Assembly: GCA_023269675.1 (NCBI GenBank)
Contig: JAHFSX010000009.1
Coordinates: forward strand, 91,515-155,514
DNA from: Verrucomicrobiota bacterium
Lineage (GTDB): Bacteria; Verrucomicrobiota; Kiritimatiellia; RFP12; UBA1067
Reading direction: 5' to 3'
DNA: 64,000 nt
Under the pieces are notes generated by a model that was given only the letters and a program-made list of their open reading frames with translations, searched no databases and had not been told where the DNA came from. Made by a program: the position numbers and the translations under genes. Position 1 is the stretch's first letter. Every line of letters begins with the position of its first letter. Positions 35,085 through 41,265 of this stretch are shown here, one piece after another.

Positions 35085-35450
35085 TCCGAGAGAGGCGACA
35101 GGCACCCAAGAGAGGCGGCGGAGCGTCCGAGAGAGGCGACGACACCCAAAATCACCCCGAGAGAGGCGTCGAGGCGGTCCAGAAGAGGCGACGAGGGGTC
35201 CGAGAGGGCGAAAACACCCGAAAAGCACCACCGAGAGGCGGCGAGGAGGCCCAGAGCGGCGGCGAGGGGTCCGAGAAGGCGAAAACAACCAAAATCACCA
35301 CCACGAGAGCCGAAAACACCCACCGGAGAGGCGACGACACCCCCAGAACACCGAAAGTCGACCCCTGAGAGCGCCGAAAACACCCACCAGAGAGGCGACG
35401 GCACCCCCAGAACACCGAAAATCACACCGGAGAGGCGGCGAAAAGGGTCC
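35085..35450. repeat. Degenerate GAGAGGCGRCG tandem repeats
   Basis: About a dozen copies of GAGAGGCG followed by GC, AC or TC lie 20-40 bp apart, interspersed with ACACCC, CCGAAAACACC and CACCGAAAATCAC blocks. The GAGAGGCGACGGCACCC plus CAGAACACCGAAA block occurs twice (around 35330 and 35392). The strand asymmetry (purine-rich top strand) and iteron-like spacing recall replication or packaging sites. Confidence 0.65.
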
Positions 35451-35588
35451 ACTGAACCGAAAAAGGAGGTCTGCGACTCCCGCGAACCCTCGGACGGAGG
35501 ATCAAAACCACCCCGAAGATCCGAAACCGGTCCGAAAAGGCAGAAAAACTCACCTCCGCGCCGAAAGCAGAACGTTTGTTCTCCATCA

Positions 35589-35666
35589 CCGGAAAAACAC
35601 CCCTACGACACCACCCCGACGGACGCGAAGCCGCTCAATGACCATCGTCTGAACGTTTTTCCGGTA
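35589..35666. repeat. Inverted repeat ACCGGAAAAAC / GTTTTTCCGGT
   Basis: An 11-bp perfect inverted repeat with arms near 35588-35598 and 35656-35666, about 57 bases apart, at the border between the GAGAGGCG repeats and the hairpin array. Confidence 0.55.
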
Positions 35667-35700
35667 AAAACAACCCCCGCAACCTCGGTCGCCGCCCCCA

Positions 35701-36452
35701 CGCCCGCAGGATAGCGGGCGGAGAGGGGGGCGGCTCCCTCGCACCGGTGCCGCCGCCGCAGGATAGCGGCGGGGGACACGGCACCTTAATCGGGCTCCGC
35801 CCGAACGAGAGACGACACCCCCGACGCCGCGCACGGCCGCAGGATAGCGGCCGGAGAAGCGCGGCTGCGCCTGTTCAACCTACTCCCGCCGGCGCTGACG
35901 CGCCTCTCACCGGTCCGTAAGGGTTCCCCTCAACCTAACCCGACCCGACCGGCGGCGCACGCCCGCAGGATAGCGGGCGGACACTGCGCCGCCTGCATCG
36001 GCCTGCGCCCCGCGCGGGATAGCGCGGGGCTTGCAGGCCTCTTTGCCCCGCAGAAACGTTGTGTTCTCGCGTCGGTGCCGATGACCAGCGCATCGCGACC
36101 GGCGCACATCTCGGTCGTTCCTCCCTCGAAGGCGCCTCTCGCCGGCCGCTGCCCCTCCCCCCCGCCGCACGCCGCCGCAGGATAGCGGCGGCGGCGCTAG
36201 CGCTGCGGCGGGGACCGCCCGCAGGATAGCGGGCGGAGATGGGAGGGGCTTCGCTAGCCTTCGCCCCGGCCGGTTGTGTTCGTACCGGAGGCCCGCATCC
36301 CCCGGGGCTCAGGCTGCCGGCTCGCCGCCACGGGTAGGGGCTAGGGGGGCACATCCCCCCAAACCCCCTTGACACGCTCGGTCAGGCCTCCTCTGCCGCG
36401 CCGCCCATTCGCCGCGGATAGCGGCGGCCGGCCCGCAGGATAGCGGGCCGGC
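35701..36452. repeat. Array of nine hairpins with conserved AGGATA-type loop and variable stems
   Basis: Positions and stems: 35701-35720 (CGCCCGC), 35753-35772 (CCGCCGC), 35834-35853 (CGGCCGC), 35960-35979 (CGCCCGC), 36007-36030 (9 bp, GCCCCGCGC, loop GGGATA, extended by an outer GCCTGC/GCAGGC pair), 36170-36193 (9 bp), 36215-36236 (8 bp), 36410-36426 (6 bp, loop GGATA) and 36427-36452 (10 bp, GCCGGCCCGC). Each arm is matched by its exact complement. The loop is AGGATA in seven copies and stays GGATA in all nine, while arms differ in sequence and length. Orientation is the same for all copies. Confidence 0.88.
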
Positions 36453-37103
36453 TGGCGGCGCGGCTCGTCGGCCTTCCCTCGCTCCAGCGGCCCGCAGCGT
36501 CCCGCCCTGGGGCAACCTCGGAGCCTGGATACAGTCTCCTCGGCGGCTCCGGGCCGGGCGTCCGTCTCCGCTTGAAGCCGGAGCCGGCCGTGCCGTCCCG
36601 CCGCCGTCCCCGGCGGTCCGCCCCAGCGGGCCTTGTTCCCCACAGGGTCACAATGCAGCGCGCTCCGGCCGCCGGGCGGCCTGCGCAGCGGCGGGGGAGG
36701 TTTCCCCCCGGCCCCCTCAGCGCCCGCGCACCCCGCCCGATCCCGCCCGAGACCGCCGCCTTGCCGCGCCCCCCCGCCAGTCTCCCCCCTCCACCCCCCT
36801 CTGGGCGACCCCCCCAATTAAGGCACGCTAGGGGGGGGAGACTTCGGCGGGCGTCGCCGAAGCTCCGCCCGCTCTGGGGGGACCGCGGCGGCTGCAAATC
36901 CACCATGCGGCAGCCGCCCTTCGGGCTGCGGCGGCGGCTCGGGACCCCGGGATCGGAGCGGGGACGCGCGGCGGCCGGGCCCCTCGGGGCGCGCTCGTAT
37001 TCCTCGCCCTGCCCCTCGGGTCCCGGCCGCCGCGCTTGCGCGGGCTTACCCACCCGGCGGCCTTCGGCGGCAGCGCCGCCTCGGCCGCCACGACGGGAGG
37101 CAG

Positions 37104-37614
37104 GCGGCAAACGCGCTTCGCGCCGTTGCCGCTTTCCCGCGAAACGGGGCCCCGGCCGAACAGGCGGACGCCGCTCCGCGCCGCCCGCCCGCCCGCCGGC
37201 CGGTTCCCCTCCCGGACCCTCTCTTCCAGCAGTTCAATCAGCAGCCGGTGGCAGGCGTAACGTTCAGATCCGGCTACGTCTCTGAACGGTTACGCCGTCC
37301 CGGACCCGGCGCGGCGTCCGCCGGCGCAAGCGCCGATCAGCCGCCGCAACCCTGACCGTCCGCCTTGGCGGCGTCCGGAACCGGAACCCACCGGTGGCAA
37401 GCGGCAAACGTGCCGGGCACCGTTGCCGCTTCTCCGTCTACCCAGCCCGGCCGAACAGGCGGACGTCGCTACGCGCCGGCCGCCCGCCGGCCGGTTCCCC
37501 TCCCGGACCCTCTCTTCCAGCAGTTCAATCAGCAGCCGGTGGCAGGCGTAACGTTCAGATCCGGCTACGTCTCTGAACGGTTACGCCGTCCCGGACCCGG
37601 CGCGGCGTCCGCCG
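37104..37614. repeat. Two tandem copies of a structured 215-bp unit
   Basis: Copies start at 37104 and 37401 and share a hairpin GCGGCAA...TTGCCGC, the block CCCGGCCGAACAGGCGGACG, CCGGTTCCCCTCCCGGACCC, CTCTTCCAGCAGTTCAATCA, and the TCCGGCTACGTC hairpin. Within the first hairpin the inner stem is GCGC/GCGC in copy 1 and GTGC/GCAC in copy 2, a compensatory pair change. A third, rearranged copy lies at 38361-38510, where the CCAGCAGTTCAATCAGCAG block follows rather than precedes the hairpin. Confidence 0.8.
37254..37296. repeat. TCCGGCTACGTC-loop hairpin, copy 1
   Basis: GGCGTAAC and GTTCAGA pair with GTTACGCC and TCTGAAC around the loop TCCGGCTACGTC, with one bulged G. An identical copy lies at 37545-37587. 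The third copy, 38365-38406, has GTTTTGA/TCAAAAC in the same stem position and pairs perfectly over 15 bp. Confidence 0.82.
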
Positions 37615-38364
37615 CCGCTGCGCGTCGAGCGGCCCGCCGCAACCCCGACCGGCCGCCCCATGACGGCCGGCATCGGAACCCACACGCCCACGGGCTCCCG
37701 CGCCCGCCGCTGCTGCGCAGCCATACGCCGTCGGCCCCTTCCGCCTCTCGCCTTTCGTCCGCGCATCCGCCCCGCATACGGGAACGTCTGCGCTACCGCC
37801 AGGCGTCAGCGTCGGTGCCGCCGCCGTACGGTCTCCGGCGGTCGCTCACGCGGTTGGCATCTGGCCGGGAGGCGCGCCGTCCGCCGTCCTCAGTCGCAAG
37901 CTCCCTGCGGCGTCGGCCGGCGCGTCCACCGGCCCCGGTCCCGATCACGCGCGGCGGACCGAGGAGGCCCGCCGCTTATGACTCGCGCGCCCGCCGCTGC
38001 TTGTTCGCGCCCCGCGCCGGGATACCGCCGCAGCGCTCACGCGCAGCCATACCGCTCCGGCCCCTGCCTCGGCTCGCCCCGCGCCGCCGGCGTCCATTCG
38101 TCCGGACTACCGGCCTCGGTGTTGCCGCCGCGGCGCGCTCGCCTCCTGGGGTCCGTCACGGTACGGTCACCGGCGGCCGCTACCGCAGCGTGCATCACGG
38201 CGGCCAGCGCGCCGGTCCGCTTCCTCGCAAGCTCCTTGCGGCCCGGCGCGCACGCCGCCGTTTCCAAAGCCCCAGTGCGGCGGCCCCGTCGCTGCGCGCC
38301 GCGGGCCGCCGCCAACCCTGACCGGCCGCCTGGCGGCGTCCGGCATGGCAGCGCCTCAGTGGCA

Positions 38365-38406
38365 GGCGTAACGTTTTGATCCGGCTACGTCTCAAAACGT
38401 TACGCC
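38365..38406. repeat. TCCGGCTACGTC-loop hairpin, copy 3 with compensatory changes
   Basis: A 15-bp perfect stem (GGCGTAACGTTTTGA / TCAAAACGTTACGCC) around the same 12-base loop as copies 1 and 2. Two consecutive stem positions differ from the other copies, each with the matching change in the opposite arm. Confidence 0.82.
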
Positions 38407-38550
38407 GTCCCGCACCCGGCGCGGCATCCGCCGCCGCTGCGCGTCGATCGGCCGCCGCCCGGTTTCCCTCCCGGACCCTCTCATCCAGCAGTTCAATCAG
38501 CAGACCAAAACGAAGATCCAAAAGGCGAAGACCCAGATCAAAACCCACCT

Positions 38551-38635
38551 GGGGGGGCGACGCGTCCCCCCGCGGCGAGCTTCCCCGGCCGGCTACAGCC
38601 GGGGCGATCTCGCCGACTCCCCCCGATACCCGACG
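38551..38635. repeat. Compound structured repeat, copy 1
   Basis: Reads GGGGGGCGAC / GTCCCCCC hairpin, then stem CGGCGAG (38573-38579) with CTCGCCG (38609-38615) enclosing an internal loop and a second stem CCCCGGC / GCCGGGG, then ACTCCCCCCGATACCCGACG. The second copy is 43018-43103, 4.4 kb away across the control and replication genes, in the same orientation. Confidence 0.8.
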
Positions 38636-39312
38636 CCCCGGCAAGGCAGCGCGCTCCACGCACGGCGCGTGCATGCGCACGCCATACCGGCCCGGAACCG
38701 GCCCGCCCCCGCGGCGCTGAGTGGAGACACGACCCGGCGCGCGCGGGGCCGGGCCTTGCCGGCCGGTGCCAGTCGCAAGCTCCCTGGCAGCCGGCCGCCA
38801 TCCGGGCCGGTACGGTCACCGCCGCGCGTTCACGCAGTGGCATCTCTGTCGGCCAGCGCGCAGGCCCGCCAGTCGCAGGCTCCTTTGCGGGCCTTGCGCG
38901 TTCGCCGCCAACTCAAAACCCCAGTGCGGACGGCCGCCGCCGCTGCGCGTCGATCGGCCGCCGCCTTCCGGGCGCGCGCGGCGGCAGCCTGTCCGGCGGG
39001 CAGCGGTCCGGGAGCATGGATACAAGCCCCGGCCCGCAACCCCGCCGGCCCGCCGGCTCCCGCCACAACGCGCCCACCCAAAGACAACGTCGATTACCGC
39101 GCCGGTTAAGCGCGGCAGACCTCGCTCGCGCGTCCGGACCCCAAGCGCCGCGAGCGGGCTAGTCCGCCACCCTCCCGCAAGCGCCGCTCAGGGGCCGGAG
39201 GCCGCTCACTCGGAACAGGGATAGACGCCGCCGGATTTGGCGGCTGTATCGGCTCCGCCCGCGTCCCGTCACGCGGGGTTACGCTGCGCGTCGGCCCTGC
39301 GGGGCGTGGCAA

Positions 39313-39355
39313 GCGGTGTAGCAAACCCGCGCTTGCGTGCGGTCTGCTACACCGC
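39313..39355. repeat. 11-bp perfect hairpin near the small terminase gene
   Basis: GCGGTGTAGCA (39313-39323) pairs with TGCTACACCGC (39345-39355) around a 21-base loop that itself contains a GC-rich palindrome. It is about 200 bp after the small terminase stop codon and could terminate or process the transcript. Confidence 0.6.
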
Positions 39356-39437
39356 ACACCGGCCATGAAACCACACCGCCGAGAAGCCGCCGCCGGGGGA
39401 GTCGGTGCGGCGGCCCGCAAGCCAGGCCGCGCACACA

Positions 39438-39497
39438 CGGGGGAAGGGGGGAACCGCGGGGGAAGGGGGGGGGAGTCCCAAAATCGGGGGGGAGGGG
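39438..39497 (+). other. G-run tract with G-quadruplex potential
   Basis: Five or more runs of at least five G within 60 bases on the plus strand (GGGGGAAGGGGGG, CGGGGGAAGGGGGGGGGG, CGGGGGGGAGGGG). On the leftward transcript this is C-rich. It lies 65-120 bp downstream of the small terminase gene. Confidence 0.6.
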
Positions 39498-39559
39498 CAC
39501 CCCACCCCACGTCTGACCGCAAAAAAAATATAGAAAAACACACAGAATTCCGGCGCACA

Positions 39560-40111
39560 TCAGGGGGCCACGACCGCCACCGGCTCCGCATCCACAACCG
39601 AAGCCGCCACACGCTCACGTTCAGTACGCACCGCCGCCATCATGCGCGCGAACTCGACGGGATTCTCGATCTTGACCACACCCAAAACACCCGAAACATT
39701 CACATTGGAATTCTGTTCGATCTCGATTTTAAGCGGCGTATCAAGCCCGAGACTCTTTTCCATGGAATCAAGCGCATGCAACCGATCAGCCGCGTTTCGC
39801 GCATGCTCCGCAATGTGCTTGCGCTTCTCCAGCAGATAGCGCCGGTCGACACCCAACGCCTGAATCGCCTCCTCACGCAAACACTGGATGCGCGCCCGCA
39901 CGGCCGGGTCGCGCATCAGCCGGGCCGCAGACGCGGAAGCCGCGTCACGGTCCGTCGCCCCGAACGCCCGGCAATAGGCCTCGGTGTTGTTGCCCCAACA
40001 CTCGCCCGAAACCTCCTGGCAAAACACCTCGCGCTTGCGCGACCGCATGGCCTGGGCCGCGGGCGCAAACTGCTTGTCATGGTCAAAAAGATCTGGCAAC
40101 GGCGCGTTCAT
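39560..40111 (-). CDS. terS: Terminase small subunit (Terminase_2-like)
   Basis: A 183-residue protein with the small-terminase pattern: REVFCQEVSG...NNTEAYCRAFGATDRDAASASAARLMRDPAVRARIQCLREEAI (N-terminal DNA-binding domain, residues 25-85), a central helical region for oligomerisation, and an acidic, valine-rich C-terminus. It recognises the packaging site and regulates the large subunit. It is the first gene of the leftward late transcript, divergent from the replication operon with about 100 bp between, and it is separated from terL by the non-coding island. Confidence 0.85.
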   Translation of the reverse strand: MNAPLPDLFDHDKQFAPAAQAMRSRKREVFCQEVSGECWGNNTEAYCRAFGATDRDAASASAARLMRDPAVRARIQCLREEAIQALGVDRRYLLEKRKHIAEHARNAADRLHALDSMEKSLGLDTPLKIEIEQNSNVNVSGVLGVVKIENPVEFARMMAAVRTERERVAASVVDAEPVAVVAP

Positions 40112-40172
40112 GGAACAAAAGTACCAGAAACGACCAAAAAGACAAATAGAAAAAACGAGTAACCAATAGGGA

Positions 40173-40201
40173 TTGACAGTCGCTAATAGCGAATGTTATC
40201 T
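40173..40201 (+). promoter_or_regulatory. Replication-operon promoter with overlapping operator
   Basis: TTGACA (40173-40178), a 17-base spacer and TTATCT (40196-40201). Inside the spacer is the perfect palindrome TCGCTAATAGCGA (40180-40192), and TAGCGAATGTTAT (40187-40199) overlaps the -10 box. A repressor bound there would block transcription. The transcription start would fall about 40207-40209, only 2-4 bases before the ATG at 40211. Confidence 0.65.
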
Positions 40202-40210
40202 TCAAACATC

Positions 40211-40435
40211 ATGAAAGAGAAAACAAAAACCGCGAAAACAGACAGGGAACAACCCGAAAAACACGACAAACTGCTTAAAACCACCGAAGTCGCCGCCCTG
40301 CTGCGATGCACAACGCGCTCCGTACACGCCTGGTCAAAACAAGGACTGCTGCGGCCGATCCGGCTGCCAGGCCGGAAATTGCCGATCGGATTTCTCGAAA
40401 GCGAAGTCTTAAAACTTCTCAATCCCCGGCCATGA
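40211..40435 (+). CDS. Excisionase/MerR-like helix-turn-helix protein
   Basis: A 74-residue protein with a basic N-terminal tail and a helix-turn-helix of the HTH_17 type: LLKTTEVAALLRCTTRSVHAWSKQGLLRPIRLPGRKLPIGFLESEVLKLL. Small proteins of this kind act as excisionases or as transcription regulators. It is the first gene of the replication operon. There is no Shine-Dalgarno site before the ATG; with the promoter just upstream the mRNA may be leaderless. A second protein with this type of domain is encoded at 52594-52857. Confidence 0.75.
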   Translation: MKEKTKTAKTDREQPEKHDKLLKTTEVAALLRCTTRSVHAWSKQGLLRPIRLPGRKLPIGFLESEVLKLLNPRP

Positions 40436-40436
40436 A

Positions 40437-40805
40437 ATGCCCATCGCACCCATCACAGAACGATGGATACCCGTTCCCATACAACGGGCGCTGACACTCG
40501 GCAACCGAACCGACGGCAACACGGTGTTGCTCTGGCTCTCCATGATGAACGACGCCAAGAAAAACGAGAACGGCCACACGCAAAGAGCCCTCAGCGAAAT
40601 CGAAAAAGAAATCCACCTCTCACCGAAAACCATCAGGAAATGCACGAAAAACCTGATCGCCGCCAAACTCATCGAGCCAGTCGTGGACCGGAAAAAACCG
40701 AGCAGGGAAAAAAAGTTCGCGGTAACACCCCTGGCAGCCTTCCAAAAAACGAACCCGCCGCCACCCGAAAAGAAAAGCAAACCGATCGGAGACTGGGAAC
40801 TATGA
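40437..40805 (+). CDS. Winged-helix replication protein, N-terminal half of a split replisome organiser
   Basis: A 122-residue protein with a winged helix (NTVLLWLSMMNDAKK... RALSEIEKEIHLSPKTIRKCTKNLIAAKLIEPV), the HTH_36-type origin-binding domain found at the N-terminus of phage replication initiators. It ends with KPIGDWEL. The next gene overlaps its stop by 4 bp and carries the matching C-terminal domain, so together they equal one classical initiator/loader protein. Confidence 0.72.
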   Translation: MPIAPITERWIPVPIQRALTLGNRTDGNTVLLWLSMMNDAKKNENGHTQRALSEIEKEIHLSPKTIRKCTKNLIAAKLIEPVVDRKKPSREKKFAVTPLAAFQKTNPPPPEKKSKPIGDWEL

Positions 40806-41065
40806 AAACGCCGACCAAACCCCGCCACAAATTCACGCCGCCCACCGCCGCGGAAGTCGCGGACTATGCGGCCGGCCTCAAGATGCCAGACCCACACAAG
40901 ATCGCCGAACAATTCATCGACTGCTACGCACCCGAATGGCGCGACACCTTCAACCGCCCGATCCGAAACTGGAAAATGAAATTCCGCCAGGTCTGGGCCA
41001 AACGCCGCGAACGTCCGACAAAAAGCATCCACAAACAAAAACCCATAGGAGATTGGAGCCTCTGA
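40802..41065 (+). CDS. DnaT/replisome-organiser C-terminal-domain protein
   Basis: An 87-residue protein matching the C-terminal domain of phage replisome organisers: FTPPTAAEVADYAAGL, IAEQFIDCYAPEWRD and PIRNWKMKFRQVWAKR, a pattern (FxxYY...W...P(I/M)xxWK...W) thought to contact helicase. It ends QKPIGDWSL, almost the same tail as the preceding protein (KPIGDWEL). The start overlaps the upstream stop by 4 bp. GGAG for the next gene lies inside the tail codons. Confidence 0.75.
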   Translation: MKTPTKPRHKFTPPTAAEVADYAAGLKMPDPHKIAEQFIDCYAPEWRDTFNRPIRNWKMKFRQVWAKRRERPTKSIHKQKPIGDWSL

Positions 41066-41256
41066 TGAACTGCTACGAAGCGCGCGAGCGCCTGACGGCC
41101 CTCGCGCTTCAACACGGCGACCACATGCCACTCGAATTCTCCGTGCTGACCGCCACCGGCGACGAACTGGACACCGAAACCGCCTACGTCGAAATCACAG
41201 AAATCGAAAGCGTCATCAAACACAACGGCCGCCGCATCATCGCGCTAAAAGCCTGA
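41065..41256 (+). CDS. Small phage protein, unknown
   Basis: A 63-residue acidic protein (MNCYEARERLTALALQHG...) whose ATG overlaps the previous stop by one base (TGATG), with GGAG about 11 bases upstream. It lies between the loader-like gene and the helicase gene and ends 9 bp before the latter. No motif recognised. Confidence 0.6.
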   Translation: MNCYEARERLTALALQHGDHMPLEFSVLTATGDELDTETAYVEITEIESVIKHNGRRIIALKA

Positions 41257-41265
41257 AAGGTCACC

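Larger units (their letters stand above)
37870..38905. repeat. Four hairpins with conserved TCGCARGCTC loop and variable stems
   Basis: Loop positions: 37894-37903, 38225-38234, 38773-38782 and 38873-38882; a fifth copy is at 43488-43497. Stems differ: copy 2 has GCGCGCCGG with CCGGCGCGC; copy 3 has TGCCAG with CTGGCA plus CCGGC/GCCGG; copy 4 has GGCCCGC with GCGGGCC. The sequence before each loop keeps a GGTACGGTC, GCATC and GGCCAGCGCGC pattern in copies 2 and 4, and CCCCAGTGCGG follows both, so these are diverged copies of one larger unit. Confidence 0.78.
34803..39559. other. 4.8-kb GC-rich structured non-coding island between the two terminase genes
   Basis: No frame on either strand resembles a protein: the long open frames are arginine/proline/alanine-rich products of high GC. 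Instead the region is built of hairpins and diverged repeats: GAGAGGCG repeats (35085-35450), nine AGGATA-loop hairpins (35701-36452), two tandem copies of a roughly 215-bp unit (37104-37614), three TCCGGCTACGTC-loop hairpins, four TCGCARGCTC-loop hairpins, a compound stem at 38551-38635, and a G-run tract. Blocks recur in different order, so the island seems to have grown by duplication. It lies in the leftward transcription direction between terS and terL, where it would be transcribed with the late operon. It could be a large structured RNA, a packaging or replication site, or both. Confidence 0.75.

Noticed and set aside
36382-37285. Long open frames in the island (for example 242 and 237 residues)
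   Set aside because: They are Arg/Pro/Ala/Gly-rich on both strands, lack ribosome-binding sites and known folds, and are interrupted by the hairpins; they follow from high GC.
34803-39559. CRISPR array
   Set aside because: Repeats are hairpins with variable arms and irregular spacing, not identical repeats with unique spacers, and no cas gene is present.
34803-39559. Group II intron or known giant phage RNA (GOLLD, ROOL)
   Set aside because: No intron-encoded protein and no recognisable domain V; I cannot match the loops to those RNA families from memory. A covariance-model search would decide.
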